A stretch of 64,000 nt of DNA from JADGNZ01 sp035995985 (lineage in GTDB: Bacteria; Acidobacteriota; Thermoanaerobaculia; Gp7-AA8), in assembly GCA_035995985.1 (NCBI GenBank), contig DASYJY010000035.1, forward strand, positions 4,696 to 68,695, read 5' to 3'. A program made the position numbers and the translations under genes. This document shows positions 44,599-53,368 of the stretch, one piece after another. Position 1 is the first letter of the stretch; each line of letters opens with the position of its first letter. Under the pieces are notes generated by a model. It was given only the letters and a program-made list of their open reading frames with translations. It ran no database searches and was not told the DNA's origin.

Positions 44599-45243
44599 AT
44601 GCGACGCTTGGCCGTGCTCATCCTCTACGTCATCGTCACCATCGCCTGTCACTACGGAACGAACTCGCCCGCCGCGGCGGCCGCGTCCGCCGGCGACGTC
44701 GCCGGCATCAAGCGCATGCTCGACGCCGGCCTCGACCCGAATGCGCACGACGCGGCCGGCTACACGCCGCTGATCGACGCCGCCCGCGCCGGCAACGTGG
44801 ACGTGATCCGCCTCCTCACCAGCCGCGGCGCGAATCCGAATCTGGCCGACACCGCGGTGAACTCCTGGACACCGCTGCTGCACGCGGTCCACAAGTCGCG
44901 GCCGGCGTCCGTCACCGCGCTGCTCGCCGCCGGCGCGAATCCGGACAACGCCGACCCGCATGGAACCACACCATTAATGTTGGCCTCCGGCTACGGCGAC
45001 ACGGACATCGTGAAGATCCTCCTCGCGCACAAAGCCAACCCGCGCCTAGCCGCCAGCGACGGCATCACCGCCCTCGACCTGGCCCGCTCCGGCGTCCCCG
45101 ACATCGACCGCTTCACGGTCTTCCACTGCCAGCAGGAGACGGTGAATGCGCTCTTAGCTGCCGATCCGAAGCTCCCCGATCACACTGACAAGCTCCCGGG
45201 CATCGCGCGCATGCTGATGCGCACGAAGCGGTGCGGCGCGTAG
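44599..45243 (+). CDS. Ankyrin-repeat lipoprotein
   Basis: The 214-residue product has a lipoprotein signal (MRRLAVLILYVIVTIAC with Cys at residue 17) followed by four ankyrin repeats, seen as AGDVAGIKRMLDAGLDPNAH, GYTPLIDAARAGNVDVIRLL, SWTPLLHAVHKSRPASVTAL and GTTPLMLASGYGDTDIVKIL, and a weaker fifth. A conserved pair of Cys near the C-terminus (FHCQQET and TKRCGA) could form a disulfide. Ankyrin repeats bind other proteins; with a lipid anchor this one would act in the periplasm. The ATG at 44599 was preferred to 44584 for the signal peptide. Confidence 0.87.
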   Translation: MRRLAVLILYVIVTIACHYGTNSPAAAAASAGDVAGIKRMLDAGLDPNAHDAAGYTPLIDAARAGNVDVIRLLTSRGANPNLADTAVNSWTPLLHAVHKSRPASVTALLAAGANPDNADPHGTTPLMLASGYGDTDIVKILLAHKANPRLAASDGITALDLARSGVPDIDRFTVFHCQQETVNALLAADPKLPDHTDKLPGIARMLMRTKRCGA

Positions 45244-45258
45244 GGAACAGGAAACGAT

Positions 45259-46206
45259 TCACACGCGTAGCGCGATCTTGCCGAAGTGGTCCTCTTTCAT
45301 CGCGCGATGCGCTTCGTCCGCATCGGCGAGATCGAAGACGCGATCGATGATGGGGCGGATGCGTCCGGCGCGGAGGTCGTCGCCGAAGCGGGTGATGAAC
45401 GACGACACGATGGCCGCCTTCTCCTCGACTGGCCGTGCCCGCAACGTCGATCCGATGATCTGCTGACGTTTCAAGAGCAGCGCGTTCACGTTCAAGTCGA
45501 TCGAGCCCGGACCGCCCATTGAGCCGATGATCACCACGCGGCCTCCGACGGCCAGGCATTCGAGATCGCGCGAAAGGTACTTCGCGCCGATGTGGTCGAC
45601 GATCACGTTCGCGCCCCGTGCGCGTTCAACGTAATCCTCCTCGTTGTAGTTGATGGCCACATCCGCGCCGTGTGCGAGACAGCGCTCGCATTTCTCGCGC
45701 GAGCCGGCGGTGACGATGACGCGCAGGCCGGCCTGTTTGGCAAGTGTCGTCGCCGCGGTGCCGACGCCGCTTCCGCCGCCGTGAACGAGCAGCGTCTCGC
45801 CGGCCCGCGCACGTGCGAGCTCGAAGACATTGAGATACGCAGTGAGAAAAACCTCCGGCATCGCGCCAGCTTCGACGTCGGTCAGCGCGTCCGGAACATG
45901 CATCGCGGAACCGTGATGGACGACGACTTCCTCGGCATATCCGCCGCCGGCGAGCAGCGCCATCGCGCGATCGCCGACGTTCCAGCCGCGAACATCCGCT
46001 CCGATTTCCATCACCTCGCCCGCGCATTCGAGTCCGAGGATTGGCGACGCGCCGGCGGGCGGCGGATAGTGACCTTCGCGCTGCAACAAGTCGGCGCGAT
46101 TCACGGCCGTGGCGCGAACGCGGATGCGCAGGTCGTTGGCTGACGGCGGCGGCGATTCCACGTCACCGATGTGCATCGTCACTTCATCGAAGAGGATGGC
46201 GCGCAT
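45259..46206 (-). CDS. NADPH:quinone oxidoreductase, zinc-free MDR family (TP53I3-like)
   Basis: The 315-residue protein shows the quinone-oxidoreductase pattern of the medium-chain dehydrogenase superfamily: NRADLLQREGHYPPPAGASP in the substrate domain, LGLECAGEV, the Rossmann loop LLVHGGGSGVGTAA and REEK-like GSREKCERCLAHGADVAIN. There is no zinc-ligand set. The closest pattern is PIG3/TP53I3, which reduces ortho-quinones with NADPH. It is convergent with the ankyrin gene (15 bp apart). Confidence 0.92.
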   Translation of the reverse strand: MRAILFDEVTMHIGDVESPPPSANDLRIRVRATAVNRADLLQREGHYPPPAGASPILGLECAGEVMEIGADVRGWNVGDRAMALLAGGGYAEEVVVHHGSAMHVPDALTDVEAGAMPEVFLTAYLNVFELARARAGETLLVHGGGSGVGTAATTLAKQAGLRVIVTAGSREKCERCLAHGADVAINYNEEDYVERARGANVIVDHIGAKYLSRDLECLAVGGRVVIIGSMGGPGSIDLNVNALLLKRQQIIGSTLRARPVEEKAAIVSSFITRFGDDLRAGRIRPIIDRVFDLADADEAHRAMKEDHFGKIALRV

Positions 46207-46216
46207 ATCCCTTCCC

Positions 46217-46672
46217 TCATTGATTCACAGGTTGTGCGGCGCGGTTTCCGACAATCCCAAGCGTCACCTGGACGGCAGCCAATACAAAGTAGCCGAGGAT
46301 CGAGGACGATGCGAGGTCATAGCCGTCCGCGGCATGGATTCCACCCAACGACATGACCGCAGAAATGACGACGCCGATCGTGAGTTCCGTCCATGAGATG
46401 ACGGCGGCGAGACATTCCAGGATCAGGATGGCGAACGAGCGGCGAACGCGCGCGCTCGCGAACTGCGCAAGGAGCAGTGGAATCGGCCAGAGGAAACAAA
46501 GAAGCGTGCCGATTTCATATCTCGAGAACTCGACGTGATGTTGCTGCACGGATCCACCCGTCGTGCAGGTCGTCAACGGCATCGTAAGCGCGAACAACAG
46601 AGCGATGGCCGCACACGTTTTCGCGGCCAGCAAAATCCATCGGAGACGGCCAACTTCGAACGATTTCGTCAT
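46217..46672 (-). CDS. Four-helix membrane protein of unknown function
   Basis: The 151-residue product has about four membrane helices (ILLAAKTCAAIALLFALTMP, EIGTLLCFLWPIPLLLAQFA, SFAILILECLAAVISWTELT and the final ILGYFVLAAVQVTLGIVGNR). There are Cys in the first loop (TTCTTGG). No family was recognised. It lies 10 bp upstream of the quinone oxidoreductase gene on the same strand and may be co-transcribed. Confidence 0.65.
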   Translation of the reverse strand: MTKSFEVGRLRWILLAAKTCAAIALLFALTMPLTTCTTGGSVQQHHVEFSRYEIGTLLCFLWPIPLLLAQFASARVRRSFAILILECLAAVISWTELTIGVVISAVMSLGGIHAADGYDLASSSILGYFVLAAVQVTLGIVGNRAAQPVNQ

Positions 46673-46752
46673 GCGCCGGGTGTTTCGCTCCGGACGTTAC
46701 CAGATTGCGAATTGACGCGGCCGCGATCCCGCCTGCGATATCGTTCGCCGCC

Positions 46753-47673
46753 ATGGCCGACGTCATCGCCTGCCGCAATCTGCGCAAGCACTTCGCCGAC
46801 GTGAAGGCGGTGGACGGACTCGATCTGTCCGTGACCAGCGGCGAGTGTTTCGGACTCCTCGGGCCGAACGGCGCGGGGAAAACGACGACGATCGAAATCC
46901 TGGAAGGACTCACGAAGCCCGATTCCGGCGACGTCGAAATCCTCGGGCTCGACTGGCGCTCGCACGAACGCGAGCTGCGCGAACGCATCGGAATCTCGCT
47001 GCAGGAAACTCAGCTCACCGAGAAGCTCACCGTCTTCGAGACCGTGCGGCTCTTCCGGTCGTTTTATCGCGATGGATATGACCCGGAGGATCTGCTGCGC
47101 GATCTATCGCTCGATGAGAAGCGGGACGCGCGCGTCGGCAAACTGTCCGGCGGTCAGCGGCAGCGCCTCGGCGTCGCGTGCGCGCTGGTTGGCAATCCGG
47201 ACGTGCTCTTTCTCGACGAGCCGACTACCGGCCTCGATCCACAAAGCCGTCTGCAGCTCTGGGACATCGTGCAGCGCTTTCGCGTCAAAGGCGGCACGGT
47301 GCTGCTGACGACGCACTACATGGAGGAGGCGCAGCGCCTCTGCGACCGCGTGGCCATCGTCGACCACGGCCATCTCATCGCCCTCGGCACGCCCGCGGAT
47401 CTGATCGCGAAGCTCGAAGCGCGCAACGTCATCGAGTTCACCAGCGAGCCGGCTCTTTCGCAGGTGGTCGTCGCGGCGATCGATGCGTGCGCCGGTGCGA
47501 GCGCGCACAAAGGTGGATGGTTGCTGCGCGTCCATTCGCTCGCCGAGGCCGTGCCGCAGCTGATCGCGGCAGTGGAGCGGGAAGGCGCGAAGCTCGTGTC
47601 GCTCTCCACGCACGAAGCGACGCTCGAAGATCTCTTCGTCTCGCTGACCGGAAGGGAGCTTCGCGATGCCTGA
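46753..47673 (+). CDS. ABC-2 type exporter, ATP-binding subunit
   Basis: The 306-residue ATPase has Walker A GPNGAGKTTT, Q loop in SLQETQL, signature LSGGQRQRL, Walker B VLFLDEPTTGLD and the H loop TTHYMEEA. The 80-residue C-terminal extension (ATLEDLFVSLTGRELRD) is that of DrrA/CcmA-like exporters with ABC-2 permeases. The start at 46753 (MADVIACRNLRKHFADVKAV) fits homology. It overlaps the permease gene by 8 bp. Transported substrate unknown. Confidence 0.94.
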   Translation: MADVIACRNLRKHFADVKAVDGLDLSVTSGECFGLLGPNGAGKTTTIEILEGLTKPDSGDVEILGLDWRSHERELRERIGISLQETQLTEKLTVFETVRLFRSFYRDGYDPEDLLRDLSLDEKRDARVGKLSGGQRQRLGVACALVGNPDVLFLDEPTTGLDPQSRLQLWDIVQRFRVKGGTVLLTTHYMEEAQRLCDRVAIVDHGHLIALGTPADLIAKLEARNVIEFTSEPALSQVVVAAIDACAGASAHKGGWLLRVHSLAEAVPQLIAAVEREGAKLVSLSTHEATLEDLFVSLTGRELRDA

Positions 47674-48712
47674 GAAAACGCGCATCCGGCCGCCGATCGT
47701 CGAGCTGGCGGTGACGCGCACGAAGGAGTTCGTGCGTGAAAGCGAAGCGCTCTTCTGGGTCTTCGGCTTTCCGCTGATCCTCGCGCTCGCCCTCGGATTC
47801 GCATTCCGCGAGAAGCCGCCGGACCGTGTGCCGGTTGGCATCGTCGCAGGGCCGAACGCGGCGCAACGTCTGGCAGCGCTACAGAAATCGCCAGTGCTCC
47901 TTCCGAGCATCATGAGTGAGTCGGAAGCGCGCGACGCGCTCCGGCGCGGCAAAGTCTCGCTGCTCATCGAAGGAGCCGACACCGTCGTCTTTCGCTTCGA
48001 CGCCACGCGTCCCGATGCGCAGAGCGCGCGGCGCGAAGCCGACGATGCGCTGCAGACCGCCGCAGGACGGCGCAACGTCATCGTCACGCGCGAGGAACGC
48101 GTTCACGAGCAGGGCGCGCGCTACATCGACTTCCTCATCCCAGGCCTCCTCGGCATGAACCTCATGGGCACCGGCATGTGGAGCATGGGCTTCACGATCG
48201 CCAACGCGCGCATGAAGAAGCTGCTCAAGCGTCTCGTGGCCACGCCGATGCGCAAGACCGATTTTCTGCTCGCGCAGTTTCTGTCACGGCTGATCTGGCT
48301 GCTGATCGAGGTGACAGTGCTGGTCGTCTTCGGCTGGCTCGTCTTCGGCGTGCGCGTGAATGGATCGATTCTGCTGCTCGCGATCCTCTGCATCATCGGC
48401 GGCTTCAGCTTCTCCGGCATCGGCCTGCTGACTGCATCGCGAGCCCGCACGATTGAAGCCGTGAGTGGTCTGATGAACCTCATCATGATGCCGATGTGGC
48501 TTTGCTCCGGAGTCTTCTTTTCCTACGAACGCTTCCCTGATTCGGTGAAGCCGTTCATCCGTTTGCTGCCGCTGACGTTGCTCAACGACGCGTTGCGCAC
48601 AGTCGTCAACGATGCCGCCGGCCTCACGCAGATTGCCGGAAAGCTGGCATTACTGGCGGCGTGGGGCCTGGTGACATTCATGATCGGATTGAAAGTGTTC
48701 CGCTGGCAATGA
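47666..48712 (+). CDS. ABC-2 type exporter permease
   Basis: The 348-residue membrane protein has an N-terminal helix (ALFWVFGFPLILALALGFAF), an extracytoplasmic domain of about 110 residues, and five C-terminal helices including LIWLLIEVTVLVVFGWLVFG and ILLLAILCIIGGFSFSGIGL. PMWLCSGVFFSYERFPDSVK is the conserved ABC2 segment. It pairs with the ATPase encoded upstream and is followed, with an ATGA overlap, by a small lipoprotein gene. Confidence 0.92.
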   Translation: MPEKTRIRPPIVELAVTRTKEFVRESEALFWVFGFPLILALALGFAFREKPPDRVPVGIVAGPNAAQRLAALQKSPVLLPSIMSESEARDALRRGKVSLLIEGADTVVFRFDATRPDAQSARREADDALQTAAGRRNVIVTREERVHEQGARYIDFLIPGLLGMNLMGTGMWSMGFTIANARMKKLLKRLVATPMRKTDFLLAQFLSRLIWLLIEVTVLVVFGWLVFGVRVNGSILLLAILCIIGGFSFSGIGLLTASRARTIEAVSGLMNLIMMPMWLCSGVFFSYERFPDSVKPFIRLLPLTLLNDALRTVVNDAAGLTQIAGKLALLAAWGLVTFMIGLKVFRWQ

Positions 48713-49137
48713 AACGAATCGCGGTCATCGTCCTTCTCTTCCTCGCCGCCTGCGCAACGACGACGCAAAGCACACCGAACGCCGATGTGCTCATGCAGCG
48801 CGATCGCGATTTCGCGAAGCAATCGGCGGCGCACGGTCATCTCGCATGGCAGGAGCTCATGGCTAAGAACGCCGTGAAGCCGGCCAACGGCGGCCAGATG
48901 CTCAACGGACCGCAGGAGATCGGCGAGAACATGCTGGCGGCATTCGCGAGCGGTTTCACGCTGTCGTGGGAACCGGCGCGCGCCGAAATCTCCCGCGGCG
49001 GAAAGCTCGGCTACACGTGGGGCCGCTACCGCTCCGTCTTCAACGGCAAAACGCGCGAAGGAACGTACATGACCGTCTGGGAAAAACAGCAGGACGGCAC
49101 GTGGAAGGTGCTCTTCGACACGGGCGATCCGGATTGA
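48709..49137 (+). CDS. SnoaL/DUF4440-like lipoprotein
   Basis: The 142-residue product starts with a lipoprotein signal (MKRIAVIVLLFLAACATTTQ, Cys at 15) and then an NTF2-like cone: a long helix DRDFAKQSAAHGHLAWQELM, a loop with DGPQE-like NGPQEIGENM, and strands SWEPARAEISRGGKLGYTWG and TYMTVWEKQQDGTWKVLFDT. The pattern fits DUF4440. Such proteins bind small ligands or are enzymes without fixed function. The ATG overlaps the permease stop (ATGA), so it belongs to the exporter operon. Confidence 0.82.
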   Translation: MKRIAVIVLLFLAACATTTQSTPNADVLMQRDRDFAKQSAAHGHLAWQELMAKNAVKPANGGQMLNGPQEIGENMLAAFASGFTLSWEPARAEISRGGKLGYTWGRYRSVFNGKTREGTYMTVWEKQQDGTWKVLFDTGDPD

Positions 49138-49165
49138 GGCCACAACTGCGTAGAATCTGCGCTGC

Positions 49166-49912
49166 ATGAAAGTCGCGACATGGAATGTGAACGGGATCCG
49201 CGCTCGTGAGACGCAGTTTCAGGAGTGGGTTGCCACCGCGCAGCCGGACGTGATCTGCCTGCAGGAGATCAAAGCCTCCATCGCGCAGGTCCCCGAATCG
49301 ATCTGCAACCTCGGCGGCTACTGGTGCTACTGGCACGGCGCCGCCGCGTACTCCGGCGTCGCGCTGCACATGCGCCGCGAGACGTTCCCCGAGGAGCCGA
49401 AGTTCACGCATCCGGAGTTCGACCACGAGACGCGCATCGTCGAAGCGCGCGCCGGCGATACGGTCTTCGCGTCGGTGTACGTCCCGAACGGCGGCAAGGA
49501 CTACGCGGCCAAGATCGCGTTCATGAACTCGCTGATCGCCTACGCGCATTCGCACCGCGAGCAGGGACTGAACCTCGTCATCTGCGGCGACTACAACGTC
49601 GCGCGGACCGACATGGACGTGCATCCGAAAGAGCGCAAGCCGAACATCATCGGTCAGCGCCCCGAGGAGCGCGACCTGTTAGAAGCGATGATCGCCGAAG
49701 GCCTCGTCGACGTTGGCCGCAAGCTCTACCCCGAGGCGGACGACTACTTCTCCTGGTGGGCTCCCTGGCGCAATCTCCGCCAACGCAACATCGGCTGGCG
49801 ATTGGATTACGTGCTGGCCAGCGAGTCGCTCGCGAAGCGGGCGGTGTCGTGTCCATCATTCCGCGAAATCGGAACGAGCGACCACGCGCCAGTGGTGGCG
49901 ACGTTCGAGTGA
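49166..49912 (+). CDS. xth: Exodeoxyribonuclease III
   Basis: The 248-residue nuclease has all ExoIII motifs: TWNVNGIRAR, CLQEIK with the metal-binding Glu, SVYVPNGGKD, ICGDYNVARTDMDVH with catalytic Asp and Asn, WRLDYVLAS and the terminal TSDHAPV with catalytic His. It cuts DNA at abasic sites and degrades 3' ends in base-excision repair. Start and length are normal. It stands alone between the exporter operon and a decayed Uma2 gene. Confidence 0.96.
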   Translation: MKVATWNVNGIRARETQFQEWVATAQPDVICLQEIKASIAQVPESICNLGGYWCYWHGAAAYSGVALHMRRETFPEEPKFTHPEFDHETRIVEARAGDTVFASVYVPNGGKDYAAKIAFMNSLIAYAHSHREQGLNLVICGDYNVARTDMDVHPKERKPNIIGQRPEERDLLEAMIAEGLVDVGRKLYPEADDYFSWWAPWRNLRQRNIGWRLDYVLASESLAKRAVSCPSFREIGTSDHAPVVATFE

Positions 49913-49918
49913 GTCACG

Positions 49919-50463
49919 ATGCACTCGTACACCATCGATGAATACGTTTCATTGCAGCGAGGCATCGACGTCAAACTCGAATACTTTGATGGCGACATCT
50001 TCCTCATGGCCGGGTACTCAGCTGGCCACTATCGGATCAGCCGCAACGTACTGAGGCTCTTCGAGGCTGCGCTTGCAGCATCGTCGTGTGAAGCGTTCGG
50101 TAGCGACATGCGCGTGAGCACGCCGTCCGGCCTCTACACCTACCCGGACGCCTCGATCATCTGCGGTCCGAAGGTCGGCAACGAAGCGGAGACGATCAGT
50201 ACACCGATCGTGATCGTTGAGGTGCTGTCCGATCGACTCGCAACTATGACCGCGGCGAGAAGTTCGATCTCTACCGATCAATCCCGACGCTTCGTCACTA
50301 CCTGTTGATCGAGCAGAACTTCATTCACGTGGAGCACCGGAGTCTCGCGAGTGACGGATCGTGGTCAAGCGAGATCGTCGATTCGGCGGGCATCGTTCGC
50401 TTGCCCAACGTCGGAATCGAGTTGCGGACGGCGAAAATCTACGACGGCGTCGCACTCGCCTGA
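49919..50463 (+). pseudogene. Uma2 family (DUF820) restriction-endonuclease-like gene, frameshifted near 50233
   Basis: The first frame reads MHSYTIDEYVSLQRGIDVKL and includes the PD-(D/E)xK elements YPDASIICG and PIVIVEVLSD. After codon GAT at 50231-50233 the frame that matches the family is a different one (TRNYDRGEKFDLYRSIPTLR, then HYLLIEQNFIHVEHRS, to the TGA at 50461-50463). Adding one base between 50233 and 50234 restores SDSTRNYDRGEKFDLY, the family hallmark. The intact protein would have about 181 residues. The reading frame as given would end early with a random tail. Either real decay or a sequencing error. Confidence 0.88.
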
Positions 50464-50468
50464 AAAGC

Positions 50469-50529
50469 TTTCACGCGGAGCCGCGGAGCTCGCGGAGGTT
50501 TTCTCCGCGTCCCCGCGTCTCCGCGTGAA
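50469..50529. repeat. Inverted-repeat element, family A, compact copy
   Basis: TTCACGCGG (50470-50478) pairs with CCGCGTGAA (50521-50529), and the inner GAGCCGCGGAGCTCGCGGAG pairs with the CTCCGCG units of the right half. It lies between the Uma2 remnant and the convergent ompA-like gene, and TTTTT follows on the plus strand, so it can act as a terminator. Confidence 0.85.
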
Positions 50530-50535
50530 CAGTTT

Positions 50536-51177
50536 TTACTCGAGAACCACGATCACCACGCGCCGATTTTCCGCTCGGCCTTTGCGCGTCTTGTTCGGTG
50601 CCACCGGCAGCGTGTCGCCGTAGGAAATCGTCGACATGCGGTTCAGCGGCAGTTGCGCGCCCCGGGAGAGATAGCGGCGGACTTCGTCGGCGCGGCGTTC
50701 GCCGAGCTCGTCGTTAAGTTTGCGGCCGCCGGTGTCGTCCGTGTGGCCCTGAATCTCGATGTAGTACTGCTCGTTGAGGGCCTTCACCTTGCCGGCGAAA
50801 TCGTCGAGCGCGGCCTGCGCGTCTTTGTTCAACTCATACGAACCGACCTTGAACTTGATGCGGTCTTCCTTGAACGTCTGCTGGAAAACGACCTTCCCTT
50901 TTGCCAGCACGCCGGCGTCCTGGGCACGTTTGAGAGCGTCCTTCGCCTCGGTGCTCAGCTGCGCGATGGCGGCGTCGTTCTGCTGGAGATGCGTGTCAGT
51001 GGCCTTCTGCTTGTTCTGCAGATCTTCGACCTGACCTTCGACCGACTCGACCTTCTTGCTGGTCTGCGCCTGCGCGTCGGCGATCTTCTGATCGACCGAT
51101 TTCGACGTCGCGCATGCGCCGAGTGTGGCGGCCAACGCCGTGGCCGTGAGGATGCGGATTGCAATCGTCTGCTTCAT
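50536..51177 (-). CDS. OmpA-family peptidoglycan-binding lipoprotein with coiled coil
   Basis: The 213-residue protein has a lipoprotein signal (ILTATALAATLGAC, Cys about residue 22), a coiled-coil region (residues 28-90, with SKKVESVEGQVEDLQNKQKA) and a C-terminal OmpA domain: YYIEIQGHTDDTGGRKLNDE, LGERRADEVRRYLS and GRAENRRVVI, including the Asp and Arg that hold diaminopimelate. It probably tethers the outer membrane to the cell wall. It overlaps the VWA gene upstream by 4 bp. Confidence 0.92.
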   Translation of the reverse strand: MKQTIAIRILTATALAATLGACATSKSVDQKIADAQAQTSKKVESVEGQVEDLQNKQKATDTHLQQNDAAIAQLSTEAKDALKRAQDAGVLAKGKVVFQQTFKEDRIKFKVGSYELNKDAQAALDDFAGKVKALNEQYYIEIQGHTDDTGGRKLNDELGERRADEVRRYLSRGAQLPLNRMSTISYGDTLPVAPNKTRKGRAENRRVVIVVLE

Positions 51178-52142
51178 TTAACTTCCCTTCCTTTCCGTCT
51201 GTTTATTCGAGAGGCGACCAGGGGAGGTTCAGTGCCGAGGTACCCCGCGCGGACCCGGACGGCGCGCGCGCGTCCCGCGAGTTTCAGCGAGATCGTGCGG
51301 TACTTTACTGCACCTTTTCCCGTGGGGGCGAACCCGATCAGGTACTGCGCGCGGAGGTCGTCCTCGATGTGCGAGACGGCTTCCGCGATCTGTTGCGGCG
51401 TGTTTCCGAGGTAGAGCTTTCCGCCCGTAAGTGTGGCTACTTCGTTGAGCAGTCCGATATCCGACAGATCCTCACGCGGGCGCTTCTTACTGTCGACCGG
51501 CTGCTCCGGCTCACGCAATCCGAGTGAATAGATCGGAACGGAGATGCCCTGAAGCTGCTGCGCGAGCGCGCCGCGCGTGAGCGAGGACGCATTGTCGATG
51601 CCGTCGCTGAGCAGAATGATCGCGCGCGACGGATTACGTCCGAGTTTGCTGCGCTCCGGCATCGTCGCCAGCGCATCGAAGAACGCGGTCTTGCCGTACG
51701 GCTTGACGTGACCGAGAGCGCGCGTGATGTCGTTCGGATTTTCTGTGAACGGCGCGACTTCGACTGCCTGCGACTCCGCGAAAACATACAGCGCGAAATC
51801 GTCGCCGGGACGGCGGTGTCCGATCAGCGCGCCGATCGCAGCGAACGCCGAATCCATCTTCCCCGCCAGCGCCATCGAGCCGGAGCCGTCGAGGAGGATC
51901 GTGAACGACACCGGCGCGTTCTGCGACTTCTCGAACATGTCGCTGCGCACCGGCGCTCCATCCACCGTCAGATTGACCTCGGCATTGCGCAGGTCGGTGA
52001 TGGGACGTCCGTGATCGCCGAGGACCGTGAAGGGGATCATGACGTAGCCGACGGAGACTGATTCCGACATCGGCGCGACGACACTCTGGGCGAGCACGGG
52101 CAGTGCGATGAACAACGCGGCGCAGGCGAGTACCCGGCTCAT
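51174..52142 (-). CDS. Secreted VWFA-domain protein, acidobacterial type
   Basis: The 322-residue product has a signal peptide (SRVLACAALFIALPVLAQS), a short N-terminal beta domain (VTLVDGAPVRSDMFEKSQ-like, 60 residues) and a von Willebrand A domain with the MIDAS motif ILLDGSGSM (start about residue 85), T in the TAFFDAL segment and D in ILLSDGIDN. The C-terminal part (LRAQYLIGFAPTGKGAVKYR) is characteristic of the VWFA-related group common in Acidobacteria. The ATG at 52140-52142 gives a normal signal; a GTG at 52181 would add a non-homologous segment. Ligand unknown. Confidence 0.9.
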   Translation of the reverse strand: MSRVLACAALFIALPVLAQSVVAPMSESVSVGYVMIPFTVLGDHGRPITDLRNAEVNLTVDGAPVRSDMFEKSQNAPVSFTILLDGSGSMALAGKMDSAFAAIGALIGHRRPGDDFALYVFAESQAVEVAPFTENPNDITRALGHVKPYGKTAFFDALATMPERSKLGRNPSRAIILLSDGIDNASSLTRGALAQQLQGISVPIYSLGLREPEQPVDSKKRPREDLSDIGLLNEVATLTGGKLYLGNTPQQIAEAVSHIEDDLRAQYLIGFAPTGKGAVKYRTISLKLAGRARAVRVRAGYLGTEPPLVASRINRRKGREVK

Positions 52143-52171
52143 GCGGACAATGAACAAATAACTAGTTGCGC

Positions 52172-52531
52172 CTACTTCCACGTCAGCGGGATGAACTTCT
52201 CATCGTCCTGTTGCGTCCGCTCCCATTTCAGGAAGTCGTAGTACCCGCAGCGCTTGAAGTCCGGATACTCGTGGCAGACGCCGGGCCGCGCGTTGTAGAT
52301 CGTGCAGCGGCGCTCTTTAATGTCGAGAAACATGCAGACGCTGCCGTAGATCTTGTCCTTCTGGTGACGAAGGACCTGCTCCCCTTCGACGACTTTCGTG
52401 AAGCGCTTTTTCGCGACTTCGACGTCGACGTCGAAATGCTTCGCCAGGCGATTCAGGTCGCGCTTGTTGACGATGATCCGCGTGTAGCTGCAGCAGTACG
52501 CGGGGCACTTCGTGCAGTCGTAGGAAGCCAT
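52172..52531 (-). CDS. YkgJ family cysteine-cluster protein
   Basis: The 119-residue product has the conserved cysteines of the zinc/iron-chelating YkgJ family: CTKCPAYCC near the N-terminus, C in GSVCMFLD, and RRCTIYNARPGVC followed by HEYPDF and C in KRCGYY. The CxIYxxRPxxC segment is the family hallmark. The biochemical role is not established. It lies upstream of the VWA gene on the same strand with a 29-bp gap and starts next to an inverted-repeat element. Confidence 0.93.
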   Translation of the reverse strand: MASYDCTKCPAYCCSYTRIIVNKRDLNRLAKHFDVDVEVAKKRFTKVVEGEQVLRHQKDKIYGSVCMFLDIKERRCTIYNARPGVCHEYPDFKRCGYYDFLKWERTQQDDEKFIPLTWK

Positions 52532-52548
52532 GGCGAGAGTTTACGGGA

Positions 52549-52665
52549 AGTGGTTGTTAGTGGCCAGTGGTCAGTGGCAAGGGGTCAGTTGGGTTGAATG
52601 TAGCTCTCGCTCGCGTGCGCATCGCTCAGTCTTCCTGACCACTGGCCACTGACCACTAACCACTA
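52549..52665. repeat. Inverted-repeat element, family C (AGTGGTCAGTGGCCA type)
   Basis: Left arm 52549-52577 and right arm 52636-52665 are imperfect reverse complements made of degenerate units GTGGTTAGTGG, GTCAGTGG and CCAGTGG. It fills most of the 144-bp gap between the divergent YkgJ and PD-(D/E)xK genes, so it sits in a promoter region rather than at 3' ends. Confidence 0.8.
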
Positions 52666-52675
52666 TCATTGCGCC

Positions 52676-53365
52676 ATGGACCACGCCGTCGCCCTCGTTC
52701 AGGCGTATCTGCAGCTCAATGGGTATTTCACGTCCGCCGAGTACCCGATCATCGCGGCCGCGGGACGCAACGGCTTCCGCACGCTGACGGACATCGACGT
52801 CCTCGCGTTCCGCTTTCCGTCCGGGTTGCCGTCGCCGGCGAGCTCGCCGAAGCGTGCACCGCGCGCGCTCGACATGAGCGATGTCGATCCGGGCCTCGGC
52901 GTGCCCGCGGACGCGATCGACATGGTGATCGGCGAGGTGAAGGAAGGGCGCGTCGGAATCAACAGCGGCGCGAGGAATCCCGAAATTCTGAAGACCGTCA
53001 TCAGCCGCCTCGGCGATTCGACCATCGACAGCGACGCCGTCGTCGCGGACCTGCTCGAGCACGGATCGGCCACACTGCCGTCCGGATTCGCGATCCGCCT
53101 GATCGCATTCGGCTCGTTCCCGCCCGGCGCGCCGGTGCCGCCGTGCCGCATCATCAGCCTCGGGCACGTACTCGATTTCCTGCAGCGCTACGTGCGCAAA
53201 CACTGGAGCATGCTGCGGCATCTGCAGTTCAAAGATCCCGCGTTCGGATTTCTGATGACGATGGAAAAAGCGCGGCGCGGCGGCGCGGGCCGGCGCGGTA
53301 AAGCGGGCGTCGAGATCGTCTCGTCGACGCCGCGGCCGGCGCATGATCGCCCGCTGAAGAGGTGA
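52676..53365 (+). CDS. Uncharacterised protein with possible PD-(D/E)xK nuclease-like fold
   Basis: The 229-residue product starts MDHAVALVQAYLQLNGYFTS with a helix typical of endonuclease-like proteins. Then TDIDVLAFRFP offers a D on a strand and, about 60 residues on, IDMVIGEVKEGR gives E-x-K on the next strand, the core of a PD-(D/E)xK site. The C-terminal tail is very basic (RRGGAGRRGKAG). The insert between the two motifs is unusually long. It overlaps moaE translation: its TGA at 53363-53365 is 3 bp before the apparent moaE start. Function unknown; nucleic-acid binding is a fair guess. Confidence 0.65.
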   Translation: MDHAVALVQAYLQLNGYFTSAEYPIIAAAGRNGFRTLTDIDVLAFRFPSGLPSPASSPKRAPRALDMSDVDPGLGVPADAIDMVIGEVKEGRVGINSGARNPEILKTVISRLGDSTIDSDAVVADLLEHGSATLPSGFAIRLIAFGSFPPGAPVPPCRIISLGHVLDFLQRYVRKHWSMLRHLQFKDPAFGFLMTMEKARRGGAGRRGKAGVEIVSSTPRPAHDRPLKR

Positions 53366-53368
53366 CGC

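Noticed and set aside
46985..48087. Long minus-strand frame under the ABC exporter genes
   Set aside because: It is a mirror of the ATPase and permease genes, both of which have full sets of motifs.
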